Shown: piece by piece, positions 1 through 7,005 of the stretch
Layout of the letters: every line of letters begins with the position of its first letter
Position numbering within the stretch: the stretch's first letter is position 1
Assembly (NCBI GenBank): GCA_017303735.1
Contig: JAFLCF010000092.1
Coordinates: 1-17,230, forward strand
Length of the DNA: 17,230 bases
DNA from: Anaerolineae bacterium
GTDB taxonomy: Bacteria; Chloroflexota; Anaerolineae; Anaerolineales; Villigracilaceae
Reading direction: 5' to 3'
The notes under the pieces: model-generated
The model's database searches: none
The model's input: the letters and a program-made list of their open reading frames with translations, nothing else
What the model was told of the DNA's origin: nothing
Made by a program: the position numbers and the translations under genes

Positions 1-763
1 CGTGCAGACTCTTGGTCGAGCCATTTGGAAATCTGCCGCTCTCGCCGCGGTCGTGACCGTGGTGCTGGTCATCACCTATACTCAGAATATCTACGCCCTG
101 ATCGGATTCTTCCTTGTGGCGTTGGCGTTGTTTGCCACCACACATGAATTCTGGCGCGGCGCAAATGCAAGAATGAAAGCCCAGAATGAGAATTTCTTCA
201 CCGCCCTCGGACGTTTGATGGGACGTAACCGCCGCCGTTATGGTGGCTATATCATTCACATCAGCATGGCATTGATGGCGATTGGCATCCTGGGCATTGA
301 GATCTTCCAGAAGGAAACACAGGGGACGATCGCCGCGGGCGAATCATTGGAGTTGGCAGAATACCGCGTGGAATATCGTGAGCTGGCATCTTGGGATGAA
401 CTCGATGCAGGTGTGAACTACACCCGCTCGGTGGTGGATATTTACGAGAATGGAATCTTCATCGGTCAACTGTATCCGCGCATTGACTATTACTACGACT
501 CACAGCAAAACATGACCATCCCCGGTCAGCATGCCACATTGCGAGATGACTTGTACATTCTGCTGGTAGATTGGCAGCCGGTTTCCAGTGAAGGCGCCAC
601 CTTCAAGATCTACGTCAACCCGCTGGTGAACTGGTTGTGGATCGGCAGCTTCACCTTCTTGTTCGGTCTGATCTTCGCCGCCTGGCCCGACCGTGACCCG
701 GCAGATGAACCCGTCCGCCGCAAGGTGAGCGCGGGGCGACATCAAACCAGCGCGGCAGATTAA
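1..763 (+). CDS. ccmF: Cytochrome c maturation protein CcmF, C-terminal part (5' end outside the window)
   Basis: CcmF is the large membrane subunit of the heme lyase that attaches heme to apocytochromes on the outer face of the membrane. Only about 253 C-terminal residues are visible. The frame is open from the first base, so the true start lies upstream. The visible part has a hydrophobic segment at residues 11-45, the basic stretch RNRRRYGG followed by the conserved histidine in YIIHISMALMAIG (about 81-97), an exterior beta-rich domain, and a last membrane helix in NPLVNWLWIGSFTFLFGL. This order matches the end of CcmF, which is normally 600 or more residues long. It ends in TAA one base before an inverted repeat that spans the start of ccmH. 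The identification rests on the family pattern and on the ccmH-ccmG context downstream. Confidence 0.9.
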   Translation, partial: VQTLGRAIWKSAALAAVVTVVLVITYTQNIYALIGFFLVALALFATTHEFWRGANARMKAQNENFFTALGRLMGRNRRRYGGYIIHISMALMAIGILGIEIFQKETQGTIAAGESLELAEYRVEYRELASWDELDAGVNYTRSVVDIYENGIFIGQLYPRIDYYYDSQQNMTIPGQHATLRDDLYILLVDWQPVSSEGATFKIYVNPLVNWLWIGSFTFLFGLIFAAWPDRDPADEPVRRKVSAGRHQTSAAD

Positions 764-828
764 AGTAATTGGTAAGTAGTAAATGGAGATTGGAATGAAA
801 ACAAAAAAATTACTAATTACTAGTTACT
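764..828 (+). repeat. Imperfect inverted repeat enclosing the ccmH ribosome binding site and start codon
   Basis: The arms 764-782 and 810-828 can pair at 18 of 19 positions, including two G-U pairs. The 27-base loop contains GGAG (785-788) and the ccmH ATG (795-797). The 3' arm lies inside ccmH and encodes part of its signal peptide. The words AGTAATTGG and GGAGATTGG recur in the junction at 2451-2495, so both may come from one family of short elements. Confidence 0.6.
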
Positions 829-1310
829 GGTTTCTTGCCATCACCCTTGTGCTTGTACTGACAGGGTTGTTCTACCAAACCGCCTTCGCCCAAGACACCA
901 CCCCCACCGATGATGAAGTCAACGCCATCGCCAAGCAGTTGTATTGCCCGGTCTGCGAGAACACGCCATTAGACGTTTGCCCCACCGAAGCGTGCCGTCA
1001 GTGGCGTGAGTTGATCCGCGATCAACTGGCAGAAGGCAAGACGGAAGAAGAGATCAAACAATATTTTGTGGCGAACTATGGCGCCCGTGTGCTCTCAGAA
1101 CCTCCGCGCACAGGCTTCAATTGGCTGGTGTATATTATCCCGCCAGTATTGATCCTCGCAGGTGCGGTCTTCCTCTTCAACGCATTCCGAGCGTGGACCA
1201 AACCCAAGGCTGTTGAAGCAGATGCGGGTCAGGTAAAAGAAGCGGGGACTTCGTCGAGTGACGATGAGTATGTTAAACGTCTTGAAGAAGAATTGAAGAA
1301 TAGAAAATAA
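795..1310 (+). CDS. ccmH: Cytochrome c maturation protein CcmH (apocytochrome thiol oxidoreductase)
   Basis: CcmH keeps the CXXCH cysteines of apocytochromes reduced for heme ligation outside the cell membrane. The 171-residue protein has an N-terminal signal/anchor (about 5-31), the active-site pair in LYCPVC (Cys51 and Cys54), the helical LIRDQLAEGKTEEEIKQYF segment typical of the family, and a second membrane helix near 112-132. A short charged tail follows. Two further cysteines, Cys62 and Cys67, lie in an insertion just after the active site. I chose ATG 795 over the in-frame ATG 783 because GGAG at 785-788 sits 6 bases before it, whereas 783 overlaps that site. It lies between ccmF and ccmG, as expected for a Ccm operon. 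Confidence 0.92.
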   Translation: MKTKKLLITSYWFLAITLVLVLTGLFYQTAFAQDTTPTDDEVNAIAKQLYCPVCENTPLDVCPTEACRQWRELIRDQLAEGKTEEEIKQYFVANYGARVLSEPPRTGFNWLVYIIPPVLILAGAVFLFNAFRAWTKPKAVEADAGQVKEAGTSSSDDEYVKRLEEELKNRK

Positions 1311-1318
1311 TATTTTTT

Positions 1319-1342
1319 AGACCTGACAGGTTTTACAGGTCT
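1319..1342 (+). repeat. Small inverted repeat in the ccmH-ccmG gap
   Basis: AGACCTG (1319-1325) can pair with CAGGTCT (1336-1342). A second CAGGT copy (1327-1331) gives an alternative ACCTG-A-CAGGT hairpin that excludes the first. No U-run follows, so this is unlikely to be a terminator. Confidence 0.55.
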
Positions 1343-1359
1343 GATTATTGGAGAATGCA

Positions 1360-1926
1360 ATGACAGAGACAACAACTCCAAAACGCGGAGTATCCCTTGG
1401 AGCGCAGATCACCATTTGGGTTTTTCTAATTGGTCTGCTTGTGCTGGTGGGTTTTGGATTGAACCGCGCCAGCAACCCCATCGCTGAGATCGGCAAGCCC
1501 GTGCCTGATTTCGATCTGGTGTATTTTGAAGGCTATGAATACAACAACACGCCTGAAATGAAACTTTCAGATCTGCGCGGCAAGGTCGTGCTGATCAACA
1601 TTTGGGCTTCGTGGTGCAAACCCTGCGAACAGGAAGCGCCCGAACTCGAACAAGCCTGGCAGTTATACAAAGACAGCGGCGACGTGGTCTTCGTGGGTGT
1701 TGATTATGTCGATACGCCCGAAGGCGCTTTCGGATACTTGAAAAAATTCGGCATCAGCTTTCCCAATGCGCCCGACTTGCAATCGACCATCTCTAGTATC
1801 TTGAACCGCCAGATGGGTGTTCCTGAAACGTACCTGATCGACCGAGAAGGTGTTTTGCGGCAGATCAAGATCGGTCCGTTCGCATCCATCGAAGAAATTC
1901 AAGCATTTATCGCGAACGCAGAATAG
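1360..1926 (+). CDS. ccmG: CcmG/ResA/TlpA-type membrane-anchored thioredoxin
   Basis: This is a membrane-tethered thiol-disulfide oxidoreductase that supplies reducing equivalents to the cytochrome c maturation pathway. The 188-residue protein has one N-terminal membrane helix (about 15-34), then a thioredoxin fold. The active site is WCKPC (Cys86 and Cys89) in INIWASWCKPCEQEAPEL. The family's cis-proline is in GVPETYLID (Pro155). The central VVFVGVDYVDTPEGAFGYL stretch is the usual AhpC/TlpA insert. ATG 1360 was chosen because GGAG at 1350-1353 is 6 bases upstream; an in-frame TTG at 1348 lacks such a site. It ends 12 bases before the next gene, so co-translation is likely. ResA and TlpA are close relatives, but the position after ccmH favours ccmG. 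Confidence 0.92.
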   Translation: MTETTTPKRGVSLGAQITIWVFLIGLLVLVGFGLNRASNPIAEIGKPVPDFDLVYFEGYEYNNTPEMKLSDLRGKVVLINIWASWCKPCEQEAPELEQAWQLYKDSGDVVFVGVDYVDTPEGAFGYLKKFGISFPNAPDLQSTISSILNRQMGVPETYLIDREGVLRQIKIGPFASIEEIQAFIANAE

Positions 1927-1938
1927 GGGTAGATCACA

Positions 1939-2448
1939 ATGGAACTAGGCTCACTCTTCCTTGTACTGGCAGTGCTCGTGCTCGTAGGTATGTATCTTTA
2001 CGCGCCGTTCATGTCACGATCACGCCGAATCTCAACCAACGAAATGCACGAAATCTCGGCATTGAAAGCCGAACGCGACCGCGTCATCAACTCATTGCAG
2101 GAACTGGATTTCGATTACAAACTCGGCAAGATCCCCGCAGAGGATTACCCCGAACAACGTGCGGAATTGCTGAAAAAAGGCTCCGAGATTTTGCGTCAGC
2201 TTGATGAACTCGAACCGATCTTATCTTCGGCACGCGATGCAGAATCGCGCATCGAAAAAGCCGCCGCCTCAAAACGCGCCGACTCCTCTTCCGCCGCCGC
2301 AGAACTCAGCGACGACGACATCGAAGCCATGATCGCCGCACGCCGCAAACAACACAAAAGCAAATCTGCCGGGTTCTGTCCCTCTTGCGGTAAACCTGTC
2401 CTTGCCGCCGATAACTTTTGCCCATCTTGCGGGAAGTCTTTGAAGTAA
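1939..2448 (+). CDS. Membrane-anchored zinc-ribbon protein with a CcmI-like helical segment
   Basis: The 169-residue protein has an N-terminal membrane helix (2-23), then a cytoplasm-facing helical region, ERDRVINSLQELDFDYKLGK, continuing through IPAEDYPEQRAELLKK (45-80). This resembles the region after the first helix of CcmI/CycH, the apocytochrome chaperone. An alanine/serine-rich linker follows, and the C-terminus is a zinc ribbon with two CPSC knuckles (Cys147, Cys150, Cys161, Cys164). The tetratricopeptide part of full-length CcmI is absent. It sits between ccmG and a cytochrome c gene, so a role in cytochrome maturation or assembly is likely. The exact function is not known to me. The helical motif recurs at the C-terminus of the next gene. 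AGGGG upstream of ATG 1939 supports the start. Confidence 0.75.
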   Translation: MELGSLFLVLAVLVLVGMYLYAPFMSRSRRISTNEMHEISALKAERDRVINSLQELDFDYKLGKIPAEDYPEQRAELLKKGSEILRQLDELEPILSSARDAESRIEKAAASKRADSSSAAAELSDDDIEAMIAARRKQHKSKSAGFCPSCGKPVLAADNFCPSCGKSLK

Positions 2449-2450
2449 AT

Positions 2451-2495
2451 AGTAATTGGAGATTGGTAATTACTATTTACCAATTACTGATCTCC
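2451..2495 (+). repeat. Nested inverted repeats between the zinc-ribbon gene and the cytochrome c gene
   Basis: AGTAATTGG (2451-2459) pairs with CCAATTACT (2480-2488), and GGAGAT (2458-2463) pairs with ATCTCC (2490-2495). TGGTAA (2464-2469) pairs with TTACCA (2477-2482). These are partly exclusive structures. The ribosome binding site of the next gene (GAGGA, 2501-2505) lies just beyond. The words match the repeat at 764-794. Confidence 0.6.
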
Positions 2496-2508
2496 ACACC
2501 GAGGAATT

Positions 2509-4374
2509 ATGAAATTACGCCACATCCTTCTTTTAGCGCTTGGCACACTTTTGCTCGCTGCCTGTAACCAAACTCTCGCAGCCGATGTCACTCCGCCTCC
2601 GGGGTACGTTCCCCCCACGCCCGTCCCTACACTTGGTCCGCTATACCCAGAGCAAGCACCAGATATCGAGAACGGCAAAGCCATCTACGCCGAAAAATGT
2701 GCCGCCTGTCACGGCGATACTGGTTTGGGCGATGGCGTTCAAAGCAAAGACCTGCCCGTCTCGGTCATCCCGATCGGTCTGCCTGAATTTTCAAACGAAG
2801 CTTCCCCATCGAGTTGGTATGCCGTTGTCACTCAGGGTCGGCTTGAACGCTTCATGCCGCCGTTCAACAGCCTCACCGACCAGGAACGCTGGGATGTTGT
2901 GACATATGCCCTCACTCTGCACACAACGAACGAACAAATAGAACTCGGCAAAACACTCTTTGAAACCAACTGCGCCGATTGCGCAGAAGCCTTCACCAAT
3001 TTACAAATGATGTCGGCATTATCAGAAGCGGATCTTGTGAAACTCGTGCGCGAAGGCAATGGGAACTTCCCCGCTTTCGGAAGTGGATTCAGCGACGAGG
3101 AAGCCTACGCCGTCGCAGCATACATCCGCACCCTGAGCTTCGCGGTTCCACCCGCGCCGGTAGCTGAATCAGCGACAGAAACCCCAGCCGCCGCTGAAGC
3201 CGTCACTCCGTCGGCGGAAGGAACGGCAACCGAAGGCACGCCCCAGGCAGAAGCGACGGAAGAGCCGCTTGCTGTCAGCACGGTCAAAGGTCAAATTGAC
3301 AATCGCAGCGGAGAAGACCTTCCATCTGACTTGAAGGTCACCCTGCATGTCTTTGACCATGGCAGTGACCCCAGCGCTGGTCCCACAGAAGTCCTTAACC
3401 AGATCAGCGTTGTGAACCCTGATGGAACCTATGCATTTGACGATGTTGAGATCATTGAAAGCCAGATCTATCTCGTCGATATTGAGATCAATGGCATGAG
3501 CTATCAATCAGAATTCGCTGTAGCGCCTGCGGGAGCAACAGAACTTATTCTGGCGCCCATTGTGGTCTACCCCACCACAGAAGACTACAATGTTCTTACT
3601 CTGGAAGAACTGCAAATTTACTTTGACTTCGCAAGCGAAGCGCCGCTGATTTACTCCGTCTACTTCTTCAACAATACCAGCGAGCAAACCCTTCTGGTTC
3701 AGGCAGTTCAGGGAGAAGCCATTGCCTTTGCCACCTTCCCTGAAGGCACAACTGGCATGGGCTATGAGACCACGAACGACAGTGCTCCATTCCTTTCAAC
3801 TGGCGTCGAAAATATCTTTGCCATGCCGCCCACTGAGACCCCGTATGGGTTGATTGCATTTGCCACCATTCCAAACTCGGAAGAAATTCAAATTAAAGTG
3901 CCTGTCCAACTATCAACAGACACGATCACCATTCACCTTCCAGAAGGGATGACGGCATCAGGCGCATCTCTTACAGATGGCGGCATTCAAAATATGGAGG
4001 GAACCAACTTCCATATCTATACCGCTGCCCCAATTGCCCAGGACGGCACACTTGAATTCACCCTTTCCGGAAAACCAGAAACGGTCGCGAAACAGCCTGA
4101 TATCACCCAAAATCAAACCGTGCTGATCGGTGTGGGCGTGCTTGGCATTACACTCATCCTTGCCGGTGTCTTCATCTATCTGCGTGATCGAAAGAAGCAG
4201 ACTGAAGAAGGCGATGAAGATGAAGAAGACGATGATGCCCAATTCGATGATACCGAATCCATCATGGACGCCATCATCGCCCTCGACGAATTGCACCGCG
4301 CCGGAAAGATCGCCGACGAAGCCTACAAAAAACGCCGCGCCGAATTAACCGAAACATTGAAGAGGAAAGGCTAA
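2509..4374 (+). CDS. Membrane-anchored cytochrome c lipoprotein with a degenerate second heme site and a CcmI-like tail
   Basis: This 621-residue protein is probably an extracytoplasmic electron carrier of the cluster. It starts with a lipoprotein signal (LLLAAC, Cys19). A class I cytochrome c domain follows, with heme motif CAACH (Cys64, Cys67, His68) and a likely axial Met116 in RFMPPF. A second cytochrome-like domain has CADCA (Cys155, Cys158), with Ala159 where the heme histidine should be, and no obvious distal methionine, so it probably cannot bind heme c normally. A threonine/alanine/glutamate-rich linker leads to beta-rich domains (about 250-530), a membrane helix (about 537-558), an acidic segment, and a C-terminal helical hairpin (584-621). 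That hairpin resembles part of the preceding gene product. GAGGA precedes ATG 2509. The N- and C-terminal features are clear, but no precise function can be assigned. Confidence 0.8.
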   Translation: MKLRHILLLALGTLLLAACNQTLAADVTPPPGYVPPTPVPTLGPLYPEQAPDIENGKAIYAEKCAACHGDTGLGDGVQSKDLPVSVIPIGLPEFSNEASPSSWYAVVTQGRLERFMPPFNSLTDQERWDVVTYALTLHTTNEQIELGKTLFETNCADCAEAFTNLQMMSALSEADLVKLVREGNGNFPAFGSGFSDEEAYAVAAYIRTLSFAVPPAPVAESATETPAAAEAVTPSAEGTATEGTPQAEATEEPLAVSTVKGQIDNRSGEDLPSDLKVTLHVFDHGSDPSAGPTEVLNQISVVNPDGTYAFDDVEIIESQIYLVDIEINGMSYQSEFAVAPAGATELILAPIVVYPTTEDYNVLTLEELQIYFDFASEAPLIYSVYFFNNTSEQTLLVQAVQGEAIAFATFPEGTTGMGYETTNDSAPFLSTGVENIFAMPPTETPYGLIAFATIPNSEEIQIKVPVQLSTDTITIHLPEGMTASGASLTDGGIQNMEGTNFHIYTAAPIAQDGTLEFTLSGKPETVAKQPDITQNQTVLIGVGVLGITLILAGVFIYLRDRKKQTEEGDEDEEDDDAQFDDTESIMDAIIALDELHRAGKIADEAYKKRRAELTETLKRKG

Positions 4375-4377
4375 GAT

Positions 4378-4420
4378 GTGAAAAGTGAAACGTGATCTTT
4401 CATCACGTTTCACTTTTCAC
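4378..4420 (+). repeat. Perfect 19-bp inverted repeat upstream of ccmA
   Basis: Positions 4378-4396 and 4402-4420 are exact reverse complements around the 5-base loop CTTTC. The 3' arm is not followed by a U-run, so it does not look like an intrinsic terminator. It fills the gap between the cytochrome c gene and ccmA. Confidence 0.85.
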
Positions 4421-4436
4421 TCATCACAGGTCTCTC

Positions 4437-5135
4437 ATGATCGAAGTCAAAAAGCTCGTCAAACGATTTGGATTGAAGACCATCCTCAAAGGGTTGGATT
4501 TCAACGTGCAGCCCGGTGAGTTCGTTGCCCTGCTCGGACCGAACGGAGCAGGCAAGACCACTTTCTTGCGAATCCTCGCCTCCCTCTCCCGCCCCAGCCT
4601 GGGAAGTGTCAAAGTGGCTGGATACTCGCTGCCGAATGAATCTGCCAAAGTGCGTGCAAGGCTGGGTGTTGTTTCACACATGCCCCTGCTCTACCCCGAC
4701 CTGACCGCCGAAGAGAATTTGCAATTCTATGCACGCATGTATGGGCTGGCAAATCAATCTCAACGCATTACTGAAGTTTTGGGCATGGTCGGTCTCGAAC
4801 CTCGCCGCCGTGACCTCGTCCGCACCTTTTCACGCGGCATGCAGCAGCGACTCGCCATTGGGCGTGCGATCTTGCACGACCCGGAAGTTGTCCTCTTCGA
4901 TGAACCCTACACCGGGCTCGATCAAGATGCCTCTGAAATGTTGGATGAAGTCTTGCGCTCCGTCGCCGCTAAGGGACGCACCGTGGTGATGACCTCACAC
5001 GACCTTGCCCGTGCCGAAGACCTCGCCACCCGCTTCGATGTGCTCACCCGTGGAGTCATCTGCGCTTCTGGCACTCGTGACGATTTCAAGAATTCAAATC
5101 TGCTTGATTTCTATAAGAAAGCATTGGAAGCCTAA
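4437..5135 (+). CDS. ccmA: Heme exporter ATP-binding protein CcmA
   Basis: CcmA is the ATPase of the CcmABCD complex, which releases heme-loaded CcmE for heme delivery outside the membrane. The 232-residue protein has all ABC motifs: Walker A GPNGAGKTT (34-42), signature FSRGMQQR (131-138), Walker B VVLFDEP (151-157), D-loop GLDQDA, and switch His188 in MTSHD. ATG 4437 was chosen with AGG upstream and because MIEVKKL begins the ABC fold directly. An upstream in-frame ATG at 4392 would place the start inside the 19-bp palindrome. ABC ATPases are hard to separate by sequence alone; ccmB following directly makes CcmA the clear choice. Confidence 0.9.
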   Translation: MIEVKKLVKRFGLKTILKGLDFNVQPGEFVALLGPNGAGKTTFLRILASLSRPSLGSVKVAGYSLPNESAKVRARLGVVSHMPLLYPDLTAEENLQFYARMYGLANQSQRITEVLGMVGLEPRRRDLVRTFSRGMQQRLAIGRAILHDPEVVLFDEPYTGLDQDASEMLDEVLRSVAAKGRTVVMTSHDLARAEDLATRFDVLTRGVICASGTRDDFKNSNLLDFYKKALEA

Positions 5136-5141
5136 TACTAG

Positions 5142-5172
5142 GCTCTGTCGGGGGCTAAGCCCCCGACAGAGC
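5142..5172 (+). repeat. Perfect 14-bp GC-rich inverted repeat between ccmA and ccmB
   Basis: GCTCTGTCGGGGGC (5142-5155) and its exact reverse complement (5159-5172) flank a TAA loop. The bases after it are GAGTAAAAAG and not a U-run, so transcription probably continues. A role in mRNA stability or an intergenic palindromic element is possible. Confidence 0.85.
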
Positions 5173-5191
5173 GAGTAAAAAGAACCCGCCC

Positions 5192-5881
5192 ATGAATCAA
5201 CCCACCCCTTCCTTCTTCAAAGCCATGTTGGCAATTGCCCACAAAGACCTGGCAGCCGAGTTCCGTTCGCGTGAATTGCTCTCTGCCATGCTGGTTTTCT
5301 CCATGCTCGTCATCCTCATCTTCAACTTCGCCCTTGAGCTGGATGTGAAAGTCCGTCAGTCTGTGACGGCTGGGGTGTTGTGGACCACTTTCGCTTTTGC
5401 CGGAACCCTTGGGCTGAACCGCTCGATGGCAGTGGAAAAAGACCGCGGGTGTATGGACGGTCTCCTGCTCGCGCCTGTGGATCGGTCAGCCATATTTTTT
5501 GGCAAAGCCATTAGCAACCTGGCGTTCATGCTTATTGTAGAAGCCATCGTTGTGCCAATGTATGCCATGCTCTATAACGAAACGCGTATCTTCAAACCTG
5601 AATTTCTGGGCGTGTTATTGCTTGGGTCCATTGGCTATATTGCCGTCGGCACATTGCTTTCTGCCATGTCGGTACAGACTCGTACTCGGGATGTCTTGCT
5701 TCCCATTTTATTGTTCCCTGTGGCGGTGCCTGTTTTGCTGGCATCGGTCAAAGCCAGCGGTGGGATCGTCGCTGGGCTGCCCTTTGAAGAGATCCTCACC
5801 CCGCTTAATTTATTGATCGTCTACGATGTGGTCTTTATTGCCGCATCTTTTATGATCTTTGATTTTGTAGTGGAAGAGTAG
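5192..5881 (+). CDS. ccmB: Heme exporter membrane protein CcmB
   Basis: CcmB is the six-helix membrane partner of CcmA. The 229-residue product has the family's N-terminal block AIAHKDLAAEFRSRELLSAM, then LVFSMLVILIFNFALE, a second block GVLWTTFAFAGTLGLNRSMA, and DGLLLAPVDRSAIFFGKAISN. Alternating hydrophobic helices reach to the end, and the length is typical. The ribosome binding site is weak: there is no clear GGAG before ATG 5192, only a purine stretch after the ccmA-ccmB palindrome. That could mean translation is coupled or tuned. The identification is firm from motif and position. Confidence 0.9.
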   Translation: MNQPTPSFFKAMLAIAHKDLAAEFRSRELLSAMLVFSMLVILIFNFALELDVKVRQSVTAGVLWTTFAFAGTLGLNRSMAVEKDRGCMDGLLLAPVDRSAIFFGKAISNLAFMLIVEAIVVPMYAMLYNETRIFKPEFLGVLLLGSIGYIAVGTLLSAMSVQTRTRDVLLPILLFPVAVPVLLASVKASGGIVAGLPFEEILTPLNLLIVYDVVFIAASFMIFDFVVEE

Positions 5882-6092
5882 GTAATTTTCAGGCTGCAAG
5901 CCTGACCTACGAATCGCCAGCTTGAGTCAAATCAATGGGCAGATGCAGGCAAAAGTCCGTATGAGGCGTTCCATCAAAATCTCTAAAATCTACACTTCGT
6001 TTTTATCCTTATTTTCAGCCCACACTTCATCTTGTATTCCATAATCTGAAAATAGCAATCGTAAATCGAAAATTTAAAAAGGAGTTTCATCT
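5882..6092. other. ccmB-ccmC intergenic region
   Basis: This 211-base gap is the longest within the Ccm cluster. It contains a 6-bp hairpin, CAGGCT-GCA-AGCCTG (5890-5904), followed by ACCTAC. The sequence around it (5896-5910) matches 13413-13427 at 13 of 15 bases. The rest is A+T-rich with a good AAAAGGAG ribosome binding site just before ccmC. I see no convincing promoter, although an internal one is possible. No coding potential is apparent. Confidence 0.6.
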
Positions 6093-6791
6093 ATGCAATC
6101 CAAACCAATTGCTCTCACCATTCTCGATATTCTTTCCGTTATCGCGATTGGTGTCGCTACTTATTTCGCCCTGGTCTTTGCGCCCACCGAAGCCGTGATG
6201 GGCAACGTTCAACGCGTGTTCTATTTCCATGTTGGCAGTGCCTGGGTCGGGCTGGTCGGCTTCGTGCTGGCGGCTGTTTCTGGCATCGTCTACCTCGTCA
6301 CCAAAGATATGAAGTGGGACCGCTTCGAGGTTGCCGCTGTAGAAGTGAGCACCATGTTCTTCTTCATCACCATTGTGCTCGGCTCCATTTGGGCTCGCCC
6401 CGCCTGGAACACCTGGTGGACTTGGGACCCGCGCCTCACCACCGCCGCCGTGACTGAGTTGATCTACATCGCTTACTTCATGTTACGCGCCGGTATCGAA
6501 GACCCCGAAAAGCGTGCACGCTTCGGCGCCGTCTACGCCCTTCTCGGCGGCTTGAGCGCACCGATCACCTTCATGGTCATCCGCCTCTTCCGCACCATTC
6601 ACCCGGTGGTGGTCGGCACTGCCAGTGCCGAAGCCCAAGGCGGCTTCGATATGTCCGGTGACATGGTCACCGCCATGCTGGTGGCGCTCGCTGCCTTCAC
6701 CATCATCTTCATCGACCTGATGTGGCATCGCATCCGCATCGGTGGGTTGGAAGAGAAGGTTGAACAACTCAAACTGAAAGTTTCCATGTAA
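6093..6791 (+). CDS. ccmC: Heme-handling membrane protein CcmC
   Basis: CcmC binds heme at the outer membrane face and loads it onto CcmE. The 232-residue protein has six predicted membrane helices. The tryptophan-rich signature is NTWWTWDPRLT (WWTWD at 108-112). The two conserved external histidines are His46 in VFYFHVGSAW and His170 in TIHPVV, both expected as heme ligands. A strong AAAAGGAG lies upstream of ATG 6093. It ends 12 bases before ccmD. CcsA/ResC proteins share the WWD motif, but the short length and flanking ccmB and ccmD fit CcmC. No ccmE, the heme chaperone CcmC loads, is visible in this window; it may lie upstream. Confidence 0.93.
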   Translation: MQSKPIALTILDILSVIAIGVATYFALVFAPTEAVMGNVQRVFYFHVGSAWVGLVGFVLAAVSGIVYLVTKDMKWDRFEVAAVEVSTMFFFITIVLGSIWARPAWNTWWTWDPRLTTAAVTELIYIAYFMLRAGIEDPEKRARFGAVYALLGGLSAPITFMVIRLFRTIHPVVVGTASAEAQGGFDMSGDMVTAMLVALAAFTIIFIDLMWHRIRIGGLEEKVEQLKLKVSM

Positions 6792-6803
6792 AAGGAGTCA
6801 ACA

Positions 6804-6959
6804 ATGGGACCCGCAAATACCGATAACTATATGATCGCTGGCTACATAGTGTCCTTCGTGACCATGGGCATCTACCTGCTAAGCATGTACCTCCGCACCC
6901 GCAACCTCAAACGCGACCTCGAGACCTACCAGTCGATGGAAGCCGCCGAGAAAAAGTAA
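6804..6959 (+). CDS. ccmD: CcmD-like single-helix membrane protein
   Basis: This is a 51-residue protein with one membrane helix (about 9-30, MIAGYIVSFVTMGIYLLSMY) and a charged C-terminal helix containing RTRNLKRDLE. CcmD proteins are small, poorly conserved single-span proteins that hold CcmABC and heme-CcmE together. The AAAGGAGT site at 6790-6797 overlaps the end of ccmC, with good spacing to ATG 6804. The call relies on size, topology and position directly after ccmC, because the sequence itself is too short to be diagnostic. Confidence 0.8.
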   Translation: MGPANTDNYMIAGYIVSFVTMGIYLLSMYLRTRNLKRDLETYQSMEAAEKK

Positions 6960-6970
6960 GCCTCAAATCA

Positions 6971-7005
6971 ACACAGTCCGTTATAATTAACGGACTGTGT
7001 CTTTT
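6971..7005 (+). terminator. Intrinsic terminator at the end of the Ccm cluster
   Basis: A perfect 13-bp stem (6971-6983 with 6988-7000) closes a TAAT loop and is followed by CTTTT. It lies directly against the start codon of the next gene. A consensus -10 hexamer, TATAAT (6982-6987), spans the last stem bases and the loop. Confidence 0.85.

Noticed and set aside
4392..4436. Upstream ATG 4392 as the start of ccmA
   Set aside because: It lies in the palindrome and adds histidine-rich residues not found in CcmA; ATG 4437 starts the ABC fold directly.
5142..5172. The ccmA-ccmB hairpin as a terminator
   Set aside because: No U-run follows the stem, and ccmB must be expressed with ccmA.
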